The translations under genes and the position numbers were made by a program. Positions 1 to 7,335 of a stretch of DNA of 24,754 bases are shown here, in pieces; the first letter of the stretch is position 1, and each line of letters begins with the position of its first letter. The notes under the pieces are model-generated. The model saw only the letters and a list, made by a program, of their open reading frames with translations. It was not told where the DNA came from and searched no databases. Origin of the DNA: Modestobacter sp. (GTDB lineage: Bacteria; Actinomycetota; Actinomycetes; Mycobacteriales; Geodermatophilaceae). Location of the stretch: the NCBI GenBank assembly GCA_025965775.1, contig JAOPWG010000518.1:1-24754 (forward strand). The letters run 5' to 3'.

Positions 1-1
1 C

Positions 2-127
2 CTCACCCGGCGCTGCTGGTCCTGGCGGGACGAGGGCGGCACCGAGGTGGCGTGGTCGCGGGTGCTCGGTGCCGGGCTGGTCGCCGACCCCGACGGGCTC
101 TGGCCGGCGCTGACGCACGTCGTGTGA
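2..127 (+). CDS. C-terminal end of an unidentified protein (5' end outside window)
   Basis: The last 41 codons of a gene that begins before the window. The fragment ends DGLWPALTHVV followed by TGA. All but about one codon in this frame end in G or C, as in the confirmed genes of this window, so I take this frame as coding rather than the antisense frame that is also open here. The fragment is too short to assign a family, and no motif is recognised. It is followed by about 590 bp with no convincing gene, so it is probably a separate transcription unit from the amidase at 722. Confidence 0.6.
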   Translation, partial: LTRRCWSWRDEGGTEVAWSRVLGAGLVADPDGLWPALTHVV

Positions 128-721
128 GGCGGCCTGCGAGGGGCACGTCGTCCGCCGGCCGCCGGCCGGCCAGCAGGTCCATGACGGTGTCAGCCCCCGG
201 CGGGTAGCAGGTCAGCTCGGCCGCCTCCTCCCCGATCGGGGAGTCGACGCCCGGGAGCACCGGCCGCAGGGTTCGGGATGCGGGCGCATCCGTCCTCGGC
301 GCGCCCGTCCTCGGCGCGTCCGTAGTGGGCGGCTCGTCGCGGACCGGACCGACAGGCTGCCGCGCGGGGATCGCGACGAGAGGCCCGGGTGTCGCGGTGA
401 GGACGGGCGAGCGGCCGGAGACCCGGGCCGGGGTGCTGTGGGGGATCCGGCGAATCTGGCCCCGGTAGGGGCGTCTGCCCAGGCCAGCGCCGTGTGACCC
501 AGTCGAGAACTGGCTTAGCTTGCTGTCCATTGGACCGTCACCCCGGCGTAACGGGCGGCCGCGACCTTCTCGCCAGCGGCACCGGGCGGCGCCGCGGTGA
601 TGTCGGGGCGGAGCGCCCACCCCTCCCGCTGGAGGGAGTCCTCTCCACCCTCGTCGGCCGTCGCTGCCCGAGCCCGCGCGCCCGCACTGCCCGGCACGTG
701 ATCGATCAGCGAGGAGCCTCC
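128..721. other. 594-bp region without a convincing gene; holds a 15-bp tandem repeat
   Basis: This is the gap between the partial first gene and the first amidase. The minus strand is open from 620 down to 3. Between about 180 and 240 it shows a coding-like pattern (high GC at its third positions, low at its second), but the frame runs into the 3' end of the + strand gene and codes for Arg/Pro/Ala-rich sequence, so I do not call it. A 15-bp unit is repeated about 2.7 times at 284-323; in the minus frame it would encode a TDAPR/TGAPR repeat. A weak dyad CCAGT-5 nt-ACTGG lies at 499-513. The promoter for the amidase at 722 should lie in the right part of this gap, but no clear -35/-10 pair stands out. 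Confidence 0.4.
284..323. repeat. 15-bp tandem repeat, about 2.7 copies
   Basis: The unit GCGCATCCGTCCTCG at 284-298 is followed by GCGCGCCCGTCCTCG at 299-313 and a partial third copy to 323. The unit is a multiple of three and would stay in frame if the minus strand were translated. No function is known. Confidence 0.7.
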
Positions 722-2134
722 ATGACGACGTACCCGAGCATCGCCGATGCGGCAGCCGCCCTCCGAGCGGGCGAGGTGACCTCCGTCGACCTCGTCGAGG
801 AGGCGCTGGCCAACGCGGACCGGCTCGACGGTGAGCTGGGGGTGTTCATCCGGCGCTTCCCGGAGGATGCGCGTGCCGCCGCCCAGCAGGCGGACGCGGA
901 GCTGGCCGCGGGACAGGACCGCGGTCCGCTGCACGGCATCCCACTCGGGGTCAAGGACATCATCGCGACCGTGGAGGCGCCGGCGACGGCGCAGAGCCTG
1001 GTGCTCGACCCCGGGTGGTCGACCCCGGAAGGGGACGCCCCCGTCGTGGCGCGGCTGCGGGCCGCCGGCGGGATCGTGGTCGGGAAGACCTCCACGTACG
1101 AGTACGCGATCGGCTTCCCGGACCCGGAGAAGCCCTTCCCGATCCCGCGCAACCCGTGGAACGTCGAGCACAGCCCCGGCGGGTCCAGCTCGGGCACCGG
1201 TGCCGGGCTCCCGGCCGGGATGTTCCTCGGTGGGCTGGGCACCGACACCGGTGGCAGCATCCGGATACCCGCCGCCTACGACGGCATCACCGGCCTCAAG
1301 GCGACGTTCGGCCGTGTTCCCAAGTCCGGGTGCGTGCCGCTCGCATACACCCTCGACCACATCGGCCCGATGACCCGCAGCGCCCGGGACTGCGCGCTCA
1401 TGCTGGGGGTGCTCGCGGGTCACGACGTCACCGACCCGTACTCCAGCCAGCGGCCCGTCGACGACTACGCCGCGGCGCTCACCGGGGACCTGACCGGACT
1501 CCGCATCGGGATCGACAGTCTCGAGCGGACCGGTGACGTCGCCGACCCGGGTCTGCCGGGCGTCATCGCCGAGGCGCGGGCCGTGCTGGTCGCCGCTGGC
1601 GCCGAGGTGGTGGACGTCCAGCTGCCGCTGTACGAGGAACTCGTCACCGCCCAGCTGATCACCATGGCCGCGGAGGCGGCCACGTACCACATGCCGGACC
1701 TGCTGACCCGCTGGCATGACTACGGACGTGGCGCCCGTGCCTTCATCGGCGGTGGGGTGGCCTACAGCGCGACCGACTACGTCCAGGCGCAGCGCGTCCG
1801 CCGGGTCGGACAGCAGGCCGTCGCCCAGCTCTTCACCCGGGTGGACCTGGTCGTGACGCCCACCAGCAGCACCGGTGCGTTCGCGCTCGCCGACACCAAG
1901 CCCACCCGCATGTTCGAGGTCATGCGCGGGCTGCACACCCAGTACTGGAACTCGGTGGGCAACCCGTCGCTGTCCGTGCCGTGGGGGTTCACCGCCACCG
2001 GGCTGCCGCTCGGCATGCAGATCACCGGCCGTCCCTTCGACGAGGCCACCGTGCTCCGAGCCGGGGACGCCTACCAGCAGCGCACCGACTGGCATCTCCG
2101 CCAGTCCCCGCTCGTCCAGACCGTCGCCGCCTGA
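722..2134 (+). CDS. amidase-signature hydrolase A (GatA/AtzE-like)
   Basis: A 470-residue cytosolic hydrolase of the amidase-signature family, which cleaves C-N amide bonds and releases ammonia or an amine. The Ser-cisSer-Lys triad is complete: Lys78 in PLGVKDII, cis-Ser155 in PGGSSSGTG and nucleophile Ser179 in TDTGGSIRIP. The 24-residue spacing between the serines matches GatA and FAAH. The family C-terminal block LPLGMQITGRPFDEATVLRAG is near the end. I chose ATG 722 because the GAGGAG Shine-Dalgarno sequence sits just upstream and the protein then begins where relatives do; the frame stays open to 494, but that extension is not family-like. It closely resembles amidase C at 12011 (shared IIAT-EAP-TAQSL and PDP-KPFPIPRNP blocks). 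It is followed after 39 nt by a small partner gene. The substrate is unknown; AtzE-type ureide hydrolysis is one possibility. Confidence 0.9.
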   Translation: MTTYPSIADAAAALRAGEVTSVDLVEEALANADRLDGELGVFIRRFPEDARAAAQQADAELAAGQDRGPLHGIPLGVKDIIATVEAPATAQSLVLDPGWSTPEGDAPVVARLRAAGGIVVGKTSTYEYAIGFPDPEKPFPIPRNPWNVEHSPGGSSSGTGAGLPAGMFLGGLGTDTGGSIRIPAAYDGITGLKATFGRVPKSGCVPLAYTLDHIGPMTRSARDCALMLGVLAGHDVTDPYSSQRPVDDYAAALTGDLTGLRIGIDSLERTGDVADPGLPGVIAEARAVLVAAGAEVVDVQLPLYEELVTAQLITMAAEAATYHMPDLLTRWHDYGRGARAFIGGGVAYSATDYVQAQRVRRVGQQAVAQLFTRVDLVVTPTSSTGAFALADTKPTRMFEVMRGLHTQYWNSVGNPSLSVPWGFTATGLPLGMQITGRPFDEATVLRAGDAYQQRTDWHLRQSPLVQTVAA

Positions 2135-2173
2135 CCGGCGCTCACCCGTTCCGAACGCTTCCTGGAGGACGAC

Positions 2174-2356
2174 GTGACAGACCCAGCAGCAGCAATTGCC
2201 CAGCTCATCGCCCTCGCCGGGATCACGCCCGACGAGGACGAGTTGCAGGCCATGGTCGACGCCCTGCCCGTGCAGCGGGAGGCGGTGGCCGCGCTCTACC
2301 GGGTGCCCGGCGTCCGTTACGAGGTGCCCTGCCTCACCTGGAACGCCATCCCCTGA
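2174..2356 (+). CDS. small AtzG/GatC-like amidase partner protein A
   Basis: A 60-residue protein starting at GTG 2174 behind GGAGG at 2164-2168. It has no signal peptide or membrane segment. The first 40 residues should form helices (AIAQLIALAGITPDEDELQ, then MVDALPVQREAVAALYRVP), followed by an extended tail ending in Pro. It aligns with the small protein at 13456 through AG-x-x-P-x-x-x-EL, P-x-x-R-x-A-x-x-ALY-x-VP and a terminal P. Known biology: AtzE, the 1-carboxybiuret hydrolase of cyanuric acid degradation, needs the GatC-like subunit AtzG (DUF4089-type), and GatA needs GatC. The position directly after amidase A fits a stabilising or assembly subunit. The assignment rests on size, helical pattern and context, not on a profile search. 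Confidence 0.7.
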   Translation: MTDPAAAIAQLIALAGITPDEDELQAMVDALPVQREAVAALYRVPGVRYEVPCLTWNAIP

Positions 2357-2357
2357 C

Positions 2358-2459
2358 CTTCAGATCATCGGCCGCCGCTTCACCGAGGACCTCGTCCACC
2401 AGGCGGGGTTCGCCTCCGAGGCGGCCTGGCCCACCCGGGGAGGCGCCCGGTCCCCGCAG
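2358..2459 (+). pseudogene. relic of the C-terminal end of a further amidase
   Basis: Directly after the stop of the small gene, in a different frame, 24 codons (2358-2429) read LQIIGRRFTEDLVHQAGF and end ASEAAW. This matches the conserved last block of amidase-signature enzymes; compare LPLGMQITGRPFDEATVLRAG in amidase A. The sequence then degrades into non-family residues. There is no room for the rest of an amidase, because the small partner gene ends at 2356. It looks like a deletion scar: an amidase once lay downstream of this small gene and all but its tail was lost. The alternative, a chance match, is less likely because the motif order and spacing are right. Confidence 0.6.
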
Positions 2460-2617
2460 CAGCTGATCCACGTTCACGGCCACGGATGCACGAGGAATGG
2501 ATCGGGACCGCAATGTCGGCGTGGATGGGACTGGGCAACATCGTCGTGAAACACGCCGTAACTCGAAAGTACTCCACAGGGAACTGCAGAGAAATCAGCC
2601 GCCCACACACTGTGCGC

Positions 2618-3370
2618 ATGAACCGCGTGGAGCCGCTCCCCGCTCGACGGCGTCGGCTCGGCGACGTGGTTCGAATGCGGGACCTCCTTCGTTCCGAAAT
2701 ACTCGACGGCTGCTGGGAGACGGGTCTGCTGCCGAGTGAATCAGAACTGATGCTGCGGTATGCGACCGGCCGGAACGTGACGCGTGACGCGCTCGATCTG
2801 CTCAAGGTCGAAGGCCTGGTGGAGAGGATCCAGGGCTCCGGGACCTTCATCGTCAACGGGAAGTCCCGTCACCGGTTCGACCGCGTGCACTCGCTGCACG
2901 ACTCGCAGAGCGCGCCACGGCGGCTGGAGGCCCGCTTCATCACGGTGACCTCGGTGGATGCGCCCGGCCCCGTGGCGATGCAACTGGGTCTCGCCGGGGG
3001 TTCGCGATGCACGCTGCTCGAGTTCGTCACCACCGTCGAGGGCTCGCCGGTCTCCATGACCACCAGTTACATGCGCCCGGACGTCGGGTCGCTGATCGGC
3101 GAACAAGACTTCTCCGGCGACTTCTACCAGCTCCTGGAATCCCTCGGTATTCGGGTTGCCTTTGCCGAACAATCCGTTGAGGCGGTCGCCGCCGAGAGCA
3201 GTTCTGCGCATTACCTCGATATTGCCGTCGGAGCACCCGTGCTGCTCTTCCGTCGTCGACTCGTGGGCAACGACGGTGCCGTTGTCGAAGTGGGGTTCGT
3301 CCGCTTTCGCGGCGACCGGATAAGTCTCGACGTCCGCTTGCCGCGGACGAAAGGGGAGGGAATACGTTGA
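2618..3370 (+). CDS. GntR-family transcriptional regulator, HutC-type with UTRA domain
   Basis: A 250-residue DNA-binding regulator. Residues about 10-75 form a winged helix-turn-helix (LRSEILDG..., LLPSESELMLRYATGRNVTR, then LVERIQGSGTFIV). The C-terminal half is a UTRA-type ligand-binding domain (LEFVTTVEGSPVSMTTSYMR; FYQLLESLGIRVAFAEQSVE). I chose ATG 2618 because it gives the usual HutC length; the frame is open to 2486, but that stretch is less GC-biased and not family-like. Its stop overlaps the TTG start of the first permease (TTGA), so it is the first gene of the importer operon. In this family, binding of the imported compound or its metabolite usually relieves repression, so it probably senses the substrate of the transporter or amidases. 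No operator was confidently identified. Confidence 0.85.
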   Translation: MNRVEPLPARRRRLGDVVRMRDLLRSEILDGCWETGLLPSESELMLRYATGRNVTRDALDLLKVEGLVERIQGSGTFIVNGKSRHRFDRVHSLHDSQSAPRRLEARFITVTSVDAPGPVAMQLGLAGGSRCTLLEFVTTVEGSPVSMTTSYMRPDVGSLIGEQDFSGDFYQLLESLGIRVAFAEQSVEAVAAESSSAHYLDIAVGAPVLLFRRRLVGNDGAVVEVGFVRFRGDRISLDVRLPRTKGEGIR

Positions 3371-4317
3371 TCTCGTTCCTGCTCCGCCGGCTGCTCGCAG
3401 CGGTGCCGATCCTCATCGGCGTGTCCATCGTCGTGTTCATCACCATCAAGATCATCCCCGGGGACCCGGTGGCGAGCCTCCTCGGGCCGACCAGCACCCC
3501 CGAGGCCCGCGCGGCGCTCGAGTCCCGCCTCGGGCTCGACCAGCCACTGCCGGTCCAGTACCTGCAGTGGGTCTGGCACCTGCTGCAGGGCGACCTGGGG
3601 ACGTCGATCTCCAAGCAGACCCAGGTCCTGGGCCTGGTGCTGGACGCCTTCTGGAACACGCTCATCCTCACGGCCTTCGCCGCGATCCTCGCTTTCGCGA
3701 TGGGCATCGCCCTGGGCGCGGTGGCTGCGCTGCGCCGGGGCAAGGCGGTTGCCGCCCTCGGCAACGCGATCGCGCTGATCTCCATCTCGCTGCCGCAGTA
3801 CTCCGTGGGTCTGCTGCTCATCATCTACATCGCCACCGGCACCGGTCTGCTCCCGACCGCCGGCATGTACGACGCCATCGGCGGGGGCGGTTGGGGCGAT
3901 CTGTTCCGGCACATCATCCTGCCGGGCGTCACGGCGGCACTGGTCCCCGCCGGGATCATCGCGCGAATGTTCCGGACCACGGTCATCGACGTCATGAGCA
4001 TGGACTTCATCGACGCGCTCCGCGCCCGGGGCATGTCGGAGCGGCGGATCCTGCTGCACGCCTTCCACAACACCACGCCGACCCTGCTCACCATCGCCGG
4101 CCTGCAGCTCGGCTACCTGCTCGGCGGCGTCGTCTTCGTCGAGACCGTCTTCAGCTGGCCGGGCATCGGCCTCCTGGTCTTCCAGTCGATCGCCCAACGT
4201 GACCTGCCGGTGATCCAGGCCGGCGTCATCGTCTCGGCCCTCGCCTTCGTCGTCATCAACCTCGTCGTGGACGCCCTCCACGCCACCATCGACCCGCGCA
4301 TGCGGGCCCATTCCTGA
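3367..4317 (+). CDS. dipeptide/oligopeptide-type ABC transporter permease 1 (DppB/OppB-like)
   Basis: A 316-residue inner-membrane permease. The N-terminal segment FLLRRLLAAVPILIGVSIVVF is the hallmark of DppB/OppB proteins and is followed by the usual external domain with DQPLPVQYLQW. About five further hydrophobic segments follow. The ATPase-contacting EAA loop is at DALRARGMSERRILLHAF, and the family signature VETVFSWPGIG is near the end. TTG 3367 is the start: GGGGAGGG lies at the right distance, and this codon overlaps the regulator's stop. With the next four genes it forms a complete importer. Members of this family carry peptides, but also nickel, glycosides and other small amides. Confidence 0.93.
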   Translation: MISFLLRRLLAAVPILIGVSIVVFITIKIIPGDPVASLLGPTSTPEARAALESRLGLDQPLPVQYLQWVWHLLQGDLGTSISKQTQVLGLVLDAFWNTLILTAFAAILAFAMGIALGAVAALRRGKAVAALGNAIALISISLPQYSVGLLLIIYIATGTGLLPTAGMYDAIGGGGWGDLFRHIILPGVTAALVPAGIIARMFRTTVIDVMSMDFIDALRARGMSERRILLHAFHNTTPTLLTIAGLQLGYLLGGVVFVETVFSWPGIGLLVFQSIAQRDLPVIQAGVIVSALAFVVINLVVDALHATIDPRMRAHS

Positions 4318-4337
4318 CCCGCGGAAGGACAACCGTC

Positions 4338-5219
4338 ATGGCAACCATGGACGTGGCCGTCGCCCCCCGGTTACGGCGCCGGGCGCGGACCTCCGGCACC
4401 CGTCGTCGCCTGCCGCTCCCGTCGAAGATCGCGGCCGCCGTCATCGCCCTGCTGCTGCTCGCCGCGGTCTTCGCGCCGCTGCTGACCTCGCAGTCACCCA
4501 CCGTCGGCGTCCTGGGCGACCGGCTGCTCGCCCCGGGCTCCAGCGGCCACCTCCTCGGCACCGACGGACAGGGGCGGGACATCTTCACCCGGCTGGTGTA
4601 CGGCGCGAGGCCCTCGCTGTTGACCGGGATGATCCCGGTGGCGGTGGCCGGTCTGATCGGCACCGCCTTCGGGCTGATCGCCGGCCTCGGGAAGCCTCTG
4701 CTGCACAGCTCCGTGATGCGGTTCCTTGACGTGTTCTACGCCTTCCCGGCCGTTCTCCTGGCGATCGCCATCGCGGCGGCGCTGGGTTCCGGGTCCTCCA
4801 ACGCGATCATCGCGCTGTCGGTCATCCTCATCCCGCCGATCGCCCGCGTCTCCGAGGCGGAGACCGGGCGCCTGCGGAACGCCGACTTCATGGAGGCGGC
4901 CCGGGCGAGTGGCTCGTCCTGGTCCGCCCTGGCCTTCCGGCAGGTGCTGCCGAACATCGCGCCGGCCGTCGTCGTGTACTGCACCGCGCTGATCGGCTTG
5001 TCGATCGTCTACTCCGCCGGCCTGTCCTACCTCGGCCTCGGCATCGCCCCACCGACCGCCGAGTGGGGACTGATGATCAGCGACCTCCAGCAGTACATGT
5101 TCACCACGCCGTCGCTGTTGATCGCACCGGCCCTGGCGATCGTCGTGGCCTCGGTGGCCTTCAACGTGCTCGGCGACGGGCTGGGCAACTACCTCAACGT
5201 CCGATCGGAGATTGCGTGA
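4338..5219 (+). CDS. dipeptide/oligopeptide-type ABC transporter permease 2 (DppC/OppC-like)
   Basis: A 293-residue inner-membrane permease, partner of the preceding gene. It has a short basic cytoplasmic start, a first membrane segment (IAAAVIALLLLAAVFAPLL), the family motif HLLGTDGQGRDIFTRLVYGA and about five more hydrophobic segments. The EAA loop is at EAARASGSSWSALAFRQVLP, and the conserved block SYLGLGIAPPTAEWGLMI is near the end. The start ATG 4338 has GGAAGGA upstream. It begins 20 bp after the DppB-like gene and its stop overlaps the next start (GTGA), so the genes are very likely co-translated. Confidence 0.93.
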   Translation: MATMDVAVAPRLRRRARTSGTRRRLPLPSKIAAAVIALLLLAAVFAPLLTSQSPTVGVLGDRLLAPGSSGHLLGTDGQGRDIFTRLVYGARPSLLTGMIPVAVAGLIGTAFGLIAGLGKPLLHSSVMRFLDVFYAFPAVLLAIAIAAALGSGSSNAIIALSVILIPPIARVSEAETGRLRNADFMEAARASGSSWSALAFRQVLPNIAPAVVVYCTALIGLSIVYSAGLSYLGLGIAPPTAEWGLMISDLQQYMFTTPSLLIAPALAIVVASVAFNVLGDGLGNYLNVRSEIA

Positions 5220-6322
5220 AGCGCGGGATGCTCCTGACCGACAACAGGCCTGTCACCAGCGGGGGCACCTCGCCGGCGGTGCCGGACCAGCCGAGCCCGC
5301 AGACGTCGGGGCGGGGCACCCTGATGGTCAGGGAGCTCAGCACGACCTTCAGGTCGAGCGGCCGGGAGATCCGCGCCGTGCGCTCGGTCTCCTTCGAGGT
5401 CCACCCGGGCAGGACGCTGGTCCTGCTGGGGGAGAGCGGCAGCGGGAAGTCGGTCACCGCCCGGGCGTTGATGCGGCTGCACGGACCCCGGGCGGTGATC
5501 CAGGGCGACGTCACGCTGGGTGAGGTCGACCTGCTGGGTGTCGACGACGCCACCATGCGGGGCATCCGCGGTGCCCGCGTGGCCCTCGTCCCGCAGGACC
5601 CCAGCGCGGCCCTGGACCCGCTGCGGCGGGTCGGCGGGCAGATCACCGAAGTGCTGCGGCTGCACGACGTCGTCCCGGACAAGGCTGCGGCCCGGACCCG
5701 GGCCATCGAACTGCTCGGGCAGGTGGGCATCCCGGACCCGGAACGCGCGTTCCGTTCCTACCCGCACGAGCTGTCCGGCGGTATGCGGCAGCGGGTGGTG
5801 ATCGCGATGGGGATCAGCTGCGATCCGGAGGTCATCATCGCGGACGAGCCGACCACGGCCCTCGACGTCACGGTGCAGGCGCAGATCCTCGACCTGTTCG
5901 CCGAGCTGCAGCGGCGCCTGGACACGGCGCTGCTGATGGTCACGCACGACGTCGGCGTCGCCGCCGACATCGCCGACGAGGTCGCGGTGATGTACGCGGG
6001 CAGCATCGTCGAGACCGGTCCGGCCCGCGAGGTGCTCGAGCGGCCCCGGCACCCGTACACCCAGGCGCTCCTCGCCGCGATACCGACGCCGGACGTCGCT
6101 CGCGGCGAGCTGGTGGCCATCGCCGGCTCCCCGCCGATGGCCGGGGAGGACTTCCCCGGCTGCGCCTTCGCAGGCCGCTGTCCGTTCGTCCAGGACAGCT
6201 GCCGGACGTCCCCGCCGCCGCTGGTCGTGGTGGAGTCGGGGCACCTCGCCGCCTGTCCCGTCATCAACCCGGTGACGGCGACCACGCCTGTCGTCGGCCC
6301 GAGCACGGAGAGCACCCGATGA
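5216..6322 (+). CDS. oligopeptide-type ABC transporter ATPase (OppD/DppD-like)
   Basis: A 368-residue cytoplasmic ATPase. Walker A is GESGSGKS (72-79), the ABC signature is LSGGM (186-190) and Walker B is VIIADE (206-211), followed by PTTALDVTVQAQ. The C-terminal oligopeptide-transporter extension has four cysteines (GCAFAGRCPFVQDSC ... AACP). In DppD/OppD proteins these cysteines can hold a [4Fe-4S] cluster. GTG 5216 overlaps the upstream stop (GTGA) and has GGAG upstream; ATG 5228 is the alternative. The first 35 residues are a non-conserved Pro/Ser/Thr-rich leader, so the true start could also be slightly further in. The stop overlaps the next ATG. Confidence 0.92.
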   Translation: MKRGMLLTDNRPVTSGGTSPAVPDQPSPQTSGRGTLMVRELSTTFRSSGREIRAVRSVSFEVHPGRTLVLLGESGSGKSVTARALMRLHGPRAVIQGDVTLGEVDLLGVDDATMRGIRGARVALVPQDPSAALDPLRRVGGQITEVLRLHDVVPDKAAARTRAIELLGQVGIPDPERAFRSYPHELSGGMRQRVVIAMGISCDPEVIIADEPTTALDVTVQAQILDLFAELQRRLDTALLMVTHDVGVAADIADEVAVMYAGSIVETGPAREVLERPRHPYTQALLAAIPTPDVARGELVAIAGSPPMAGEDFPGCAFAGRCPFVQDSCRTSPPPLVVVESGHLAACPVINPVTATTPVVGPSTESTR

Positions 6323-7284
6323 ACGACGTCCTCCTCGACGCGGTCGGCCTGAACAAGACCTTCGGCAACGGCGTCAAGGCAGTGCACAACGTGAGCATGA
6401 CCGTCCGCCGCGGCGAGACGGTCGGTCTGGTGGGCGAGTCCGGGTGCGGCAAGTCCACCACCGCGAAGATGCTGTTGCGGCTGCTGACCCCCGACTCCGG
6501 CCAGCTGCGGTTCGACGGGCAGGACCTGATGAGTGCTCGCGGCAGCAAGCTGCGCAGGCTGCGCAAGGAGCTGCAGGTGGTCCCGCAGAACCCGCAGACC
6601 TCGCTGAACCCGCGCCTGACCGTCCGGCAGTCGGTCGAGTTCAACCTCCGGGCTCATTCCTTTCCCAGGTCGGAGTGGTCGCAGCGGGTCAGCAACCTGC
6701 TGGACCGGGTCGGCCTCACCGCCCGGCACGGTGACTCCTACCCGCACGAGATGTCCGGCGGGCAGCTGCAGCGCGCAGCCATCGCGCGGGCGCTGGCGAC
6801 CGAGCCCAAGCTCGTCATCTGCGACGAGGCCGTCTCCGCGCTGGACAAGTCCGTGCAGGCGCAGGTGCTGAACCTGCTGGCCGAGCTGCAGCGCGAACTC
6901 GGGGTGGCCTACCTGTTCATCTCCCACGACCTGTCGGTGGTCGAGCACATCAGCGACCGCGTGGTCGTGATGTACCTGGGCCGGGTCGTGGAGGAGGGGC
7001 CGGCGAGGTCGGTGTGGGCGGCGCCGTCGCATCCGTACACGTCCACGCTGCTGTCCGCGTCACCGGGCACCGGGCGCTCCCGCATCGTGCTGGAGGGCGA
7101 CCCGCCCAACCCGGCGAACCCGCCCACGGGGTGCGTGTTCCACACCCGCTGCCCCGTGGCCTTCGACCGGTGCCCGGTCGAGGCGCCGTCGCTGCGGACC
7201 GTGGGCCGCCAGCACAACAGTGCCTGCCTGCTCACCTCCCCGGAGCGGCCGGTGGCGATGCCCGTCGTGACGGCCATGAGCTGA
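6319..7284 (+). CDS. oligopeptide-type ABC transporter ATPase (OppF/DppF-like)
   Basis: A 321-residue cytoplasmic ATPase that forms a heterodimer with the preceding OppD-like protein. Walker A is GESGCGKS (39-46), the signature is MSGGQ (145-149) and Walker B is LVICDE (165-170), followed by AVSALDKSVQAQVLNLLAEL. The usual PTSALD of this family reads AVSALD here. The C-terminal extension again has four cysteines (GCVFHTRCPVAFDRC ... SAC). ATG 6319 overlaps the upstream stop (ATGA). Confidence 0.93.
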   Translation: MNDVLLDAVGLNKTFGNGVKAVHNVSMTVRRGETVGLVGESGCGKSTTAKMLLRLLTPDSGQLRFDGQDLMSARGSKLRRLRKELQVVPQNPQTSLNPRLTVRQSVEFNLRAHSFPRSEWSQRVSNLLDRVGLTARHGDSYPHEMSGGQLQRAAIARALATEPKLVICDEAVSALDKSVQAQVLNLLAELQRELGVAYLFISHDLSVVEHISDRVVVMYLGRVVEEGPARSVWAAPSHPYTSTLLSASPGTGRSRIVLEGDPPNPANPPTGCVFHTRCPVAFDRCPVEAPSLRTVGRQHNSACLLTSPERPVAMPVVTAMS

Positions 7285-7335
7285 CCCGCCCGACCGCCCT
7301 CCCCACCCCCTCGCAAGCCCCTCGAAAGGAAACTG

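Noticed and set aside
494..721. Possible N-terminal extension of amidase A from 494
   Set aside because: The extra 76 residues have no family similarity, while ATG 722 has a GAGGAG site and gives the normal amidase N-terminus.
2500..2617. GntR operator or promoter upstream of the regulator (for example around GTAACTCGAAAGTAC)
   Set aside because: The symmetry is weak, it does not match the usual GT-n-TA-n-AC core, and no convincing -35/-10 pair could be placed.
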